Shown here piece after piece: positions 1 to 9,620 of a stretch of 64,000 bases of DNA (position 1 is the stretch's first letter; each line of letters opens with the position of its first letter). The position numbers and the translations under genes were made by a program. The stretch is taken from assembly GCA_917880885.1 (NCBI GenBank), contig OU862915.1, forward strand, positions 39,750,676-39,814,675. The letters are read 5' to 3'. The notes under the pieces are model-generated. The model saw only the letters and a program-made list of their open reading frames with translations. It did not search any database and was not told the DNA's origin. Origin of the DNA: Limnephilus marmoratus. Its lineage: Eukaryota; Arthropoda; Insecta; Trichoptera; Limnephilidae.

Positions 1-40
1 CCCGACTCAAGTATCTGATTCACTTGGTCGTGCCTTCTTA
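1..40 (-). mobile_element. LINE fragment (family of 11310-11631), cut by window edge
   Basis: On the minus strand these bases match, with few differences, the stretch at about 11450-11485 that encodes the C-terminal end of a LINE reverse-transcriptase protein (shared words CAAGTGAATCAGATACTTGA and GGCACGA). It is only a remnant, and the window edge prevents any statement about its real length. Assignment rests on this internal match alone. Confidence 0.5.
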
Positions 41-840
41 AAACCATATTCCGTGCAGTTGACATACATCTAATACTTCCGAGAAAGTATTGTCAACTGC
101 GTGCAACTAGGTGCAAGAACATGTTCGAATTATTATTTTGAGCGGCCGATTCAAAACTTTTAAGAAATACTGACATTTTTCGGCTAAATCCTTATGTAAA
201 ACCACAGCTATACCGTTGAATATTATTTACCGCAAACTTCTTGTTATTTTATTTAACCAAATGGGAAGTACGAAAAAGCTCGAGGGCGGCACGTGGCTCG
301 CGGGTCACTGGTTACTAATGACTGATCTAGAGGTTAATCCATCGGCGTTCCGAGAAGGACGAAATATTTGAGAGAAGGACAACTCACCGACTCACCACTC
401 ATAGCCCCAAGGAGAGCGTGATACGAATACTAACTTATCACAAATATCCTAAACTTTATTACCTTATTTACTATTCTACGCGAATAGTACCTACCTTTTA
501 ATAATATAATAAGCAAATTATTCAAAACGACACTAACTTTACAATGAAAGAGTCGTAGATAGTAGAAACAAGGGAGATGGACCGTGAAACTATATGTGTT
601 GATCTGTGGCACGGACCGCTGCTCAGAAAGCTGCTCGTCTGTCTATCGGATATGATCGGGTTTTAGACCCGAACGATCGACGGTTCTCTCTCATGTAGTG
701 CTACTACTGGCCTCTGTTGAGACACCTTAAAATACCTTATTTAACGACATCTGTTGAGAGTCATTGAAACTACATACTTTAACAAATCCCTAGACGTGGT
801 TTAAACCGAATTGAAAGAAAACTGACTTTGCCAATTAACA
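41..840. other. Unassigned sequence
   Basis: No ORF of note and no recognisable repeat. Bases about 270-420 and 600-720 are somewhat richer in G+C than the surroundings. A segment of about 40 bases (798-838) recurs in diverged form at 1421-1462, just beyond the far side of the SINE-like element Y copy 1, so some local duplication may have happened there. Confidence 0.4.
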
Positions 841-1264
841 TATCAACACCTCTGCCGTAGGTCGACCGAAGTGGTTCGCTACGTTTGGTGACTTAGTGGG
901 GGTGCTCGAGCTCACGGGGTGAGGTTTGTCAAGGTTGGCGGCCGATTTGTCTGCCCGCCTGCTTCGTGGCTGGCCTAATCGAGAGAGACTGATGTTGAGG
1001 AGGTCTTTTGACCTCTCCAGCCAGAATCCCTCGACCCATCGCCTTGCACCGCGGTGGAAGGGATGGATTCATACGTCCGTCACTCCTGGACACACTGACC
1101 TCCAGATTCCTACCCATTCCTAAAAAATACCCTTTTTCTTCCCAGAAATTCCTCTCCTTCCTTTCCTAAAAATACCCTCCACTCAGCATCCCCAAAGATG
1201 ACATAGGCCCTGAGGGGAATTATTATCCTCAGGGCCTCCTGTTAGGAGCTAACGTAAAAAAAAG
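841..1264 (+). mobile_element. SINE-like element Y, copy 1
   Basis: This is one of about ten copies of a roughly 430-bp dispersed unit (others at 2847, 22848, 23193, 34201, 35896, 37991, 40683, 62507 and 63655). Diagnostic words are TGGTTCGCTACGTTTGGTGA near the head, GAGAGACTG and CCTCTCCAGCC in the body, and a 3' tail whose GGCCCTGAGG...CCTCAGGGCC arms form a hairpin before an A-rich end. The head of this copy is slightly truncated: the GGTACCGCCGCCCCGGGAA start seen in other copies is absent. The A-rich tail and lack of coding capacity fit a SINE or other retroposed non-autonomous element. No tRNA-like promoter boxes are visible, so the origin of the head is unknown. Confidence 0.65.
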
Positions 1265-1507
1265 GGGTGGATGAGAAGAGGATGGTTGGGAAATATTCTG
1301 TTCTGACACAATATCTACGGTTACTAACTGTGGCTACTGTCAATAAATTCAAACAACATTTTGTGGTGAACTAATGAAAATGAGCGGAAAATTGTCACGA
1401 AACAAAAATTCCTACAAATGATTTTAACCGAATTGAGAGAAAACTAACTTCGCCAGTTTACACAAAACCTATCAAGTCACAGTCCCCAGACAGGTTAATG
1501 AAATTGA
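1265..1507. other. Unassigned sequence
   Basis: AT-rich, with no coding potential. It contains the second copy of the short direct repeat noted at 798-838 (here 1421-1462). Confidence 0.35.
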
Positions 1508-2216
1508 TAATCTGCCGAGCGATTCTCTATCTTTTGTGAGATTGAGATAGATCTCGGGCGAGATCTCCTGTCAGATTTGGGTGATTTTCTATAGCTGTTG
1601 TTTGCTTTTTCTATGGGCCGATGTCAGAATTTTTTTATTTTTTAAATGTGATCTTTGCACAAAGGGAACTTAGATGACACACCCAATTCCAGGCATGTTG
1701 CGGTGTAGCAAATCGTTTGTCTTTTCGTGGTGCTTTCAGAAACGATTCACACGGACTAGTTCGTACGAAGCCTATCTTCATTAATATTTTTTTTTTTGAT
1801 TTTGGAATTTGAGCCTTTTGAAATTTGAAAAATTTTGATGTTGGAATTTTTTTGGTATTTCAATTTTAAATTTTTGTTTTTAAATTGAAATTTTTTGTAA
1901 ATAGAAATTTTAGATTTTTTTAAATATATTTGAAGTAACCTTCCAGTATGTACCTAATAATAATATCCTTACAGAAATCGCGAGTTATGTGTTTTACCAA
2001 AATGTACAAAATTTCAGCTGTAAGCTGTCACGTAATTTAGTTTATGTCGTTTTTAACATGAACTCCTGCAAGTATGCATGATTATTTATTCATTAAACAG
2101 CCATAGAAAATCACACAAATCTGACAAGAGAGAAATAAACACAAATCTGACAGGAGATCTCGCCCGAGATCTATCTCGCTCTCACAAAAGATAGAGAATC
2201 GCTCGGCTGATCAAAC
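1508..2216. mobile_element. Non-autonomous DNA element with ~75-bp inverted repeats
   Basis: The left end (1513-1585) and right end (2140-2213) are inverted copies with only a few mismatches: both read GCCGAGCGATTCTCTATCTT inward and include AGATCTCGGGCGAGATCT, itself a palindrome. The ~550-bp interior has no ORF and is about 75 percent A+T. I could not find a clean target-site duplication, so superfamily is open. The interior segment at about 1640-2010 is also present at 3495-3900 (repeat W) without these inverted ends. Confidence 0.65.
1640..2010. repeat. Repeat W, copy 1
   Basis: This segment recurs in the same orientation at 3495-3900. Shared words include GTGATCTTTGCACAAA, CATGTTGCGGTGTAGCAAAT, CACACGGACTAGTTCGTACG and GAGCCTTTTGAAATTTGAAA. 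The alignment has small insertions and deletions and similarity of roughly 85 percent by eye. It lies inside the inverted-repeat element at 1508-2216. No coding function is seen. Confidence 0.65.
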
Positions 2217-2846
2217 AAAAATTATTTGATATTTTGATAAATGTTTGAAAATATTTGATCAATTTCACCAAATGTCGGTTTGTCCCTTTTCTAGGGAACC
2301 AAAGCGATCGACAATATTGTTTTTGATACTTGACTTCTATATATGTACGATCTTAGAATTGTAAGAATTAGTGATGAATATTCAATAGCTAACAATGTTG
2401 TACATCCTAATTCATAACAAAAAAATTACAATGTTTACGACGAACATCGCAGAATGTACGATACGTGATATCCTAATCGCCGTGTAGTCATAAACATGGA
2501 TAAAAGCCGGACGCAAAACACAAGACACCCGGTACAAATAACTAGTGTTTTATTTTTAACAATTGGTAAGTAGTTAGGTACTTATCATTTAAAAAAAAGA
2601 AGCGTATATTATTAGTTATTACAGGTTACGTGATTTCCTAATCACAGTGTAGTCATAAAGCACACTAAACGGAAGTGACACGTAAACTCGTAATTACGAC
2701 TTTTACTTTTTAAATAAGTGTACGTAGTCCAACAGGTGAATATCAGATGAGATCGGAAGTGAATTCGCTGAAAATATATTAAGAATTGTTTTGATTGAGG
2801 ATTCGACTGTGTTACGGTTTGTTTTGGATTTTTAAATTTGTCTTTT
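2217..2846. other. Unassigned sequence with a short spaced duplication
   Basis: No gene found. A ~35-bp segment at 2460-2495 (ACGTGATATCCTAATC...GTGTAGTCATAAA) recurs in diverged form at 2630-2660. The rest is AT-rich DNA. Confidence 0.35.
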
Positions 2847-3430
2847 ACATTAACTCCACACAGGAGGCCCTGAGGAAAATAATTTCCCTCAGGGCTTACG
2901 TCACAGGAGGAAACACAAAGGCCGGCAAATCGTTACACAGCCGAGCTGTTGAACACAAGAACGAGTCGAAGAAGCGACCCGTTCTCATGTAACAAATACA
3001 TGAACATATGTTGGGCACGCGTTTGGCGTGTTTCCAGACTATGCACCGATGCCGAAGGGATCAATGACGCTAGTTCCTCGGAAAATCTTCCATTGAAATA
3101 CCGGTAGAACAAGGATAGCGTTCCCACCCGACGCCTGTGCTCTAAAGATTACAATCCGACTGTTAAGATGGGGGAATCTATCAGACGGACTGCCCGTTTC
3201 TGCACAGGGTCGAGGGTATTTTACAGGTATTTTAGAGCTCCAGACCAGAGGTGGCTGCCAAATTCAACCGTGGGGCCCACTTGTGATTTGTACAGAGTTA
3301 GCAGTTGTTTACTATTAAAGTATCTGCGGGCCCTGTACAGTACGCCCAGTTTTTGGGAGGCTAACTTAACTCTGGCTTCGATGGAGCCCCCATATCTGAG
3401 CTGGTCACAGACTTACACCAAGCATATCAA
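2847..3430 (-). mobile_element. 5'-truncated LINE: RT C-terminus plus hairpin tail shared with SINE Y
   Basis: Read on the minus strand from 3430 to 2896, this encodes the C-terminal part of a LINE ORF2 protein, with at least two internal stops and one frame change. Recognisable blocks, in order, are KLASQKLGVLYRARRYF, LYKSQVGPTVEFGSHLW, SLEHRRRVGTLSLFYRY and FLCSTARLCNDLPAFVFP, ending at a TAA (2896-2898). These are the conserved C-terminal blocks of an insect LINE family that I know well in outline but cannot name with certainty. Immediately downstream (2847-2903) is the same GGCCCTGAGG-type hairpin tail that ends SINE-like element Y. The element is dead but informative, because it pairs the SINE with its probable autonomous partner. 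Confidence 0.75.
2896..3430 (-). pseudogene. LINE reverse-transcriptase C-terminal fragment (frameshifted)
   Basis: About 175 codons of ORF2 C-terminus remain. In-frame stops occur after GALKYL and within the ILTVGL region, and the last block (RTGRFFDSFLCSTARLCNDL) is in a different frame from the preceding SLEHRRRVGTL block. The catalytic RT core (YADD region) is not present, because the copy is 5'-truncated. The 162-codon plus-strand ORF at 3168-3656 overlaps it antisense and is not a gene. Confidence 0.7.
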
Positions 3431-3494
3431 TGGAGGGCTTGTTCGGAAGATTGCTTCCGTTGAAGGAAAACCAGATTACAGAATGCACACATAT

Positions 3495-3900
3495 TATTTT
3501 TTAAATGTGATCTTTGCACAAAAGGAACAAAACGCATGTTGCGGTGTAGCAAATCGTTCGTCTTTTCGTGGTGCTTTCAGAACCGATTCACGTAAATGTC
3601 GGATTTATTCACACGGACTAGTTCGTACGAAGCCTATCTTCACTAGAATTTTTTAACATTTTAAAAATTTGAATTTAATAAAAAATAAAAAAAATTATAT
3701 TTAAGATCTTGGAATCTGAGCCTTTTGAAATTTGAAAAATTTTGATATTGGATTTTTTTGGTATTTCAATTTTTAAAACTTTTTTTGACATTCGAAATTT
3801 TTTGAAAATAATTTTTTTTAGATTTTTTAAAAATATATTTGAAGTAACCTTCCTGTATGAAATAATAATATCCTTTCAAAAGTCGCGAGTTGCGTGTTAT
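3495..3900. repeat. Repeat W, copy 2
   Basis: Direct repeat of 1640-2010 about 1.87 kb downstream. This copy contains an extra ~15 bases (GTAAATGTCGGATTT) between the GATTCAC and CACACGG words. It lacks the inverted ends that flank copy 1, so it may be a truncated relative or a segmental duplication. Confidence 0.65.
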
Positions 3901-4202
3901 ACTAAAATTAAAGCCTTCTGAATAAAACAATAATGAGAGAAGACAAAAAAAAATATACCTGTAAAACAAAAATTATCCTATACTACCTACTGAATAACAT
4001 AATATAATTTTCTTATAACCGAATCTTTGAGATATAAAAATCAAAAAACCTGCTTAAAATCTTTTCATTTTACGAAAAAGTGTGAATGGACTTCCGCTCT
4101 GTAAACAGTTACATAGTGATCGGAGGTTTATGTGAAAACTTTATATTGGAAGTTGAAAATAAGTATTGAAGGGGTTGATTTTGAAGACAAATTTAAGATA
4201 AA
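3901..4202. other. Unassigned AT-rich sequence
   Basis: Nothing recognisable was found here on either strand. Confidence 0.35.
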
Positions 4203-4379
4203 AGGGGGCATACATTAATTACTTGAGCAGTTATTCTTCCAATCTCGACCCCTCCCCCCCCTTGGTGAGATAAATTTGGGCCATTTCATATATTCTTTTC
4301 AAGCAACGTGAGATTTTTATGCCCCCCCCCCCCCCCCCCTCCCCCCTTTTATGCTCACGTAATTAATGTATGCCCCCCA
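4203..4379. mobile_element. MITE, subfamily A copy 1 (TACGT-type inverted repeats)
   Basis: The ends are inverted repeats of the form AGGGGGCATACATTAATTAC. Here the TACGT block reads TACTT on the left but ACGTAA on the right. The centre contains two C-rich runs (4251-4261 and 4322-4347). A second copy is at 25862-26002. No ORF is present. The superfamily was not determined, since no clear target duplication is seen. Confidence 0.65.
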
Positions 4380-4460
4380 AGAACGAATAGGCGTTGGCAT
4401 TTGGGTTAGATGAAGAATACATCAAAGGCTATATACACCAAATATTATAAGGAATAATAA

Positions 4461-4502
4461 GTAACACCATGGGCGTAGCCACGTTTTGTTTTAGGGTCGG
4501 GC
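4461..4502. repeat. Short dispersed-repeat remnant
   Basis: The word ATGGGCGTAGCCACGTTTT is one I associate with repeats in many arthropod genomes. The match is too short to place in a family. Confidence 0.25.
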
Positions 4503-4608
4503 AAAAAATAAAAATCTGGAGTAGGTGCTGGAAAAAGTAGGCTTCTACAACATATTCTTTAGGCTCTATGGATACAAATAATATGAAAGGAAGAAAGAAA
4601 ACCATCAT

Positions 4609-4770
4609 ATGAAGTGCTGTAAATTTGAAAACGCGACTTGGTCAACAATCCCAGACGTCGTGCATTGGCCAGCCAGGATGGGGCAAGAGCCTCACATTGC
4701 CTTCGCCCATAAGAAACACTGCAGCAGAATTTTGAACCCCACCAATGTGGGGCAGAATGTAGGAAGGAAA
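4609..4770 (-). repeat. Possible LINE- or SINE-derived fragment
   Basis: The minus strand reads GAGGCTCTTGCCCCATCC followed by GGCTGGCCAATGCACGACG. This resembles the 3' regions of insect retroelements that carry similar 'ggccaatgc' words. Both strands have short ORFs here (64 and 87 codons) but neither resembles a known protein. Evidence is weak and based on memory of the motif. Confidence 0.3.
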
Positions 4771-4829
4771 TACTTATTATTAGTGCAAAAAGTTTATCGA
4801 TAATAGTTAAAACTTTGAGCATTTATGTT

Positions 4830-6323
4830 TTTTTGTGTTTGGGATAACAACCGTGCAAGATACAATTCGAGAATTTAATTTTGATATCCGAAGGAATATT
4901 AACTTTTATTTTTTAGAAGATGCAAGCAATGTTTATCCCAAAAAAGTGAAATAAGCCTGCATTCAAATAAATTAAATAAACTAACATAGTTTCTTGGGTT
5001 CTAAAAGAACTAGCAACTAGCCTAAAAAATAAATTTTCATATTATTATTTCAAAATATGGCTTAAACAAAAGACGTCAAATTATCCGTATTTTGAATGAA
5101 ATAGTTATTATAATGAATTATTTTTCTATTTCCGTTAACTGAAATAGTGTTTCTCACTAATGTTATCGTACTGTTACGAGGTTTTTTATAAAATAATTTG
5201 TGCGTATTAACCAAATGTAGCAATTTTTTTAATGATTAATGACCTTCTAACTTAAATAACTGCATTTTTATTTTTAGAATTAGTTTTGATAGTTAAAATA
5301 ATTGTCAAAGTTTTAATTTTTCAAGACCTCCCGAAAACCACCGTATGTATGGTGAATCGTGTGACGTCATCACTCCTGAAAAATTCTATAGGATCGGGAA
5401 ATCAGCTGTTCAAATGCCGCCATTTTGAATTCCGTGTTCGAAGTATTCTCCTTAGAAATAGCATTACTATTTTTTTGTGCAGTAGTTTTTGAATATTTTC
5501 AATAATAGAGATAAACTAATAAGAGATTTATTTTAGAAACATTATTTAGGCCTAAATAATGTTTCAATAAACACAACAACTAAATCTCTATAAACTGTAT
5601 GTAAATAAACGAATAAATTAATACGATGGCTTGTGTCATATCGTACATTCCCATACAATGACTTTACGGTGACGTCACGACACATCAAACAGTGACGTTA
5701 CCACTAAAATTTCAATAATGCCAACTTGACGGCGTATTTTTACGACCCGATTAAAAATTGAATTTTTGAATAATTTTTTAAAAACTCTGCGTTTAATATT
5801 ATTAAATAAAACTTATACATTCGGAATCAGCGTTTATTGATCTATATTCTATATGAATATATTTTTTAAAGACATAATATTTTTCACTAGAATTCCTTAT
5901 TATAGAAATTAACCAAAAAAACTTATAAGTAACTATAAGATTTATCTCATGAAATGCCGTTCCCCCTGCACAATCAAAGTCGTAGCGTCACACACTTTGA
6001 TTTCCCTATTCTCACTTCCTTCCTTAGCCCTTATCTGCATCCCCATCTAGCGACAAATTAGTATGCCAGGGGAAGACGATTCATGTCAAACGATAGAACA
6101 AAAAATGACGAAAGAACCACGTAAACCGATTTAATTCATATATGTATTTTTTTATTACAGCACGTGGGTAGTTTTTATAGAGAATTTTTGTAAAATACCA
6201 CCCCAAGATTTTTTTAGAACATTCTTACAATAGTGCACAATTTCGAATTTTAGGACGTATCGCTTGGTATGCAAAGCAGTATCCCCATGTTAAAAACTTA
6301 AATATTCTCAAGTTTACGTAGTT
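4830..6323. other. Unassigned AT-rich sequence with a perfect 30-bp palindrome
   Basis: No gene found. It holds a perfect 30-base palindrome at 5536-5565, flanked by a second pair of inverted 9-mers (AGAGATTTA at 5522, TAAATCTCT at 5581). It also has a few CRE-like TGACGTCA words (about 5360 and 5671), whose function cannot be judged. Confidence 0.4.
5536..5565. repeat. Perfect 30-bp palindrome
   Basis: The half-site GAAACATTATTTAGG is followed directly by its exact complement, with no spacer. Inverted 9-mers lie just outside it. It could extrude as a cruciform, or it could be the remains of two inverted element ends joined head to head. Confidence 0.8.
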
Positions 6324-6484
6324 AGGGAACGTACCCATACTACGTGACCAAATTTTTGCAATTTTTAACCCCCCCCCCCCCCCCGGTGACCAAAATCCTA
6401 AGCAACCCGCCGCTCATTTGTACCAAGCGTGGTATTTCGAAGACCCCCACCCCAAACAGGTCACGTAGTATGGGTACGTTCCCT
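6324..6484. mobile_element. MITE, subfamily B copy 1
   Basis: It has inverted ends of about 26 bp beginning AGGGAACGTACCCATACTAC, matching at the right end as GGTACGTTCCCT. A C-run of 16 (6369-6384) lies in the middle. It shares with subfamilies A and C the AGGG start and the TACGT block at positions 18-22 of the inverted repeat. There is no coding capacity. A second copy is at 24838-24962. Confidence 0.75.
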
Positions 6485-6895
6485 TATCAGGCTATTTGAT
6501 TGTCAGTTATCTCATAAATACATATCTGCAAATAAAATAATATTTACGTATGTCACATTGAAATATTTTAGTTTTGTAAGAACAAAAGCAGTAACCGGAC
6601 AACTCAGGCTCAAACTTCAACACTTTCTTTGAAAAGTCATTAAAAGTGATGAAAAAAACGGTTAAATAGGTTGCAAGCCATTTTAAAAATTTTTTATTTC
6701 AAAAATGTGTGTATTTGTTATTGGGTTAAGTGGAAGAAGTAGGATGTACCTTTCGTACTTTCTGTATTTTTGTGCATGTTTTTTTAATTTGATTTTTTTT
6801 TAATATTTATTGATATTCGCATACTACTATTTAATCATTTTTTTTATTATTTATTGCGATTGATTATGAACACGAAAAGGTTGTAAGGTTTACAT

Positions 6896-7396
6896 TAGAG
6901 ATGAAACGGATAGTTGTTTGGCCGGATACCGGATATCCGGCGAGCTGCGAGGCCGGATGGCCGAATATCCGGCGGCCGGATATTTGGCCCATTGTCTCTT
7001 ACGATGATGATTGTTTTTTACGATGTTTTAGTTTACTATAATGGTGATTGTGATTAGTTAATCATGTTAATTTAAGTTTTCGCTACTCTGCGAGATTTTT
7101 GTAAGTTTTTACTAAAAGTTTTCAGTTTAGATATTTACTATTTATGTATTTATCATTAAAGTGAATATCTCAGACAAAAATTTTAGTTTTTTGGAAGGCC
7201 TTATGGCTTTTTTGTAACTTTGTCGACTTAAAATAAAAGCCGTTATAATTATAAGCCATTTTATTGATATCTAACTCACAAAGATTAATGTATTGCATTT
7301 TATTATAGGAAATTGTCGTAGTTTTTCACTATCCGGTATCCGGCCGGTTAGTAAATTTAGGCCGGATAGGTCGGATACCGGATAGTTACATCTCTA
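6896..7396. mobile_element. hAT-type MITE with GGCCGGATATCCGG repeats
   Basis: The element starts TAGAGATG and ends CATCTCTA. It is flanked by 8-bp near-identical duplications, GTTTACAT (6888-6895) and GTTAACAT (7397-7404), one mismatch apart; an 8-bp duplication is typical of hAT elements. Near both ends it carries several GGCCGGATA/TATCCGGCC-type words (6930-6990 and 7325-7385), which would pair when single-stranded. There is no ORF, so it would depend on a transposase encoded elsewhere. Confidence 0.75.
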
Positions 7397-7429
7397 GTTA
7401 ACATTGTAAAGAGTGTGGATGTTAATGAT

Positions 7430-7640
7430 CCACTTTAAAATATTCACAGAATGCTCAGTTTAAGATTTGTTTTTAAAAAGAGAAAGAGTAAAAAAACAAC
7501 CATTCGTATTCATTTTGCACATGTACAGGCGCAAACAAATAATTCATCTTGATATTTTAAAACATAACTAGCAAACAGTGTTATTTATACAATAATCAAA
7601 TTAATGGCATCTATGAAAGAGCAGAGTATGAATTCTTTTA
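7430..7640. mobile_element. Decayed relative of the right end of the TTAA element
   Basis: Bases 7505-7625 align in diverged form with 33985-34110 (shared words ATGTACAGGCGCAAACAA-like, ATATTTTAAA, ATGGCATCTATGAA versus TTGGCGCCATCTATGAA). That is the right-hand arm and inverted-repeat region of the 31688-34136 element. The terminal repeat itself has eroded here. It shows that this family has more than one copy in the window. Confidence 0.5.
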
Positions 7641-7735
7641 AATATACCCTTAAATATTTAATGCACAATAATTATTCATTCCTAAAAACTACCCACAAGC
7701 CTACCTTTGGTCTTAGAGCCACTATGTAACACAGA

Positions 7736-8003
7736 CTTTTTTTTTTTAATTGTACAACAGATTATTATCCAATTACTGTACAATTTTCTCATTTTGACAG
7801 TCTTAACATCTAGGAAGATAATTATTATACAAAAAATCTTAAGGCTATTTAAAGAAGAGTTTTATATATCTAGGGTTTCCGGTAATTCGTTCAACAGCAC
7901 CATTCCTCTTGTCATGCTGTGCTGTGCTAGAACATCTGTTCTGCCGTATGGTATTTTGAACAAGTCGTGTCGACGACTACGGTTGAAATTTTCAGGCAAC
8001 GTA
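7736..8003 (-). pseudogene. LINE ORF2 C-terminus with poly(A) end
   Basis: Minus-strand translation from about 8003 gives SRRHDLFKIPYGRTDVLAQH, then GMVLLNELPETLDI, a stop, and NSSLNSLKIF. This matches the usual C-terminal pattern of LINE reverse transcriptases (R-x-H-LF-x-IP...RT...LLN-x-LPE-x-LDIF...SL-x-x-F-K). An A-run (T-run 7738-7749 on the plus strand) closes the 3' end. The copy is 5'-truncated and has one internal stop, so it is not functional. Confidence 0.6.
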
Positions 8004-9370
8004 TAAGCCATAACATTCCAAGAGGAATGGGCTGTCAATACAGTTATGGATTATGTTAAAACTAAGAATTGCAAGATTTACATAACGTCTAGTTTCCAAG
8101 CTAAATCTATTTGTTGCCTTAAGTAAATCCATATGGTGCATGAATCTCGGGTACGTTCCATGCATCCGCACATAGACATACCTAATTGCAACTTAAATTG
8201 CATTAAAATAACTACTTTTCAAACATTCAGAGAAAAATAGGTATAATTTATAACATGTTTGTTCTCTTTAATAGTAGGAGTTCTATAATCCAAGAATTAG
8301 AATAAGAAAACGTCGTCAATTAACGAAACTCAACAATGGCAGGAAGGAGGACAACCCGGCTATCCAAAGTGTCCATGCCTAGTCGCTCGGGGGTAGGAAA
8401 CGGAGACTTGGGGTGTTCCTTCAAGCGGAATTCCTGTCGCAACCCTTCGGACTAACTCTACTTGTAACAATAAAAGCTGTAGGGGAGGTCTTTATACAAA
8501 ACACAAACACTAAAAAAGTTTATCGAAGGTCTCAAATTTCTCTCGCGACACGATACAATGATGAAGAAATTTAACCCTTATGATAAAAGGGACAAAACGT
8601 TACTAAAGAAAAACAATACGAACCCTTTAAAAAATACGAACGGTTTTATAAAAATTTTTTAACTTAAAATAATAAATTACAACCCGTAGGAACAAAAATT
8701 GCTTTCAATATCAAATGGTGAAATTTATATGTTAACCCCTACGACAAAAGGGTTGAAGTAAAAACGAACAACTGTTAATGCTTCCTTTATAATAAAGAGA
8801 CCTTTTCAAGAAATGTGTTTGAAGAAAATTGAAAGCAAAGCAAAGCAAAGTTTAGCTTTAAATTTGAAATTTTAATTTCAGAAAGTATGTAAAAAGGGGG
8901 TAGTTTATTAGATTAGTATGCATTAAAAGAACTGTTTTACAATGCAACCTTTTTACAACTTTGCAAAAGGTGATGTAATTTTGTTAAGGTGTGTAGATTT
9001 TGGAGGCTTGTAACAAAAGGAACGAATTTTTGTATGCAGGTTTTGATGGTTTTTTAATGGTGATAGGGTGTATTTTTTAAGTCGGTGGTACGAAGGTTGT
9101 TTGTGCGTAAAGGAGAAATTAGGTTGTGTTATTATTTATGGCGTGGTGGAGGATGTGCAGCAGGAAGACGGCGTTTAGGGTTCGAAGCTTCGCGGTTCGA
9201 GTAATGACAAAAAGGGGTCTGTAATGTGATGGTGTTTTGAAAAATTTTAGGTACCCATATCGAGGACAGAAGTTCAAAGACACGGTTCAGGAGTTACATA
9301 AATATTTTACTACGCAGCATAGTATTCTTAGTCGGTTTATTGTTCCCGTGTAAATAGACACCAGTGGCGT
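8004..9370. other. Unassigned sequence
   Basis: No gene or clear repeat found. A local GC-richer patch at about 8338-8470 and a short AAAGC run (8838-8856) are the only features that stand out. Confidence 0.35.
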
Positions 9371-9620
9371 GCAGACCATAAATGCTGAAAGTTGTGCCAG
9401 CCCTGGGAAAACGACGGGTATATTATACCATTTATAACTCAAGAACGGCTGGACCGATTTTTAAGTACTTTATTTTGTTGGATTTGTCTCCGCTCCGAAT
9501 AGCAGAACAGCCATTAAAGCATCGGAAAAAGTCACGAAAAAAAAATTATGAAGAAAATTCTTTTCCTCATACATTTTGTATGGAACGAATTCTCATCTTT
9601 TGAAAGAGCTGCAGCAATAT
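9371..9620 (+). repeat. Probable transposon-derived fragment
   Basis: The stretch TATAACTCAAGAACGGCTGG followed by ACCGATTTTTAAG is a pattern that recurs in terminal parts of insect mobile elements. The family was not determined. The 73-codon ORF here shows no known domain. Confidence 0.3.

Noticed and set aside
3168..3656. 162-codon plus-strand ORF
   Set aside because: It is antisense to a LINE RT C-terminus on the minus strand, and its second half is repeat W sequence. No domain is visible.
5360..5690. CRE-type regulatory cluster (TGACGTCA words)
   Set aside because: Few copies, no nearby gene, and such 8-mers occur by chance at this scale.
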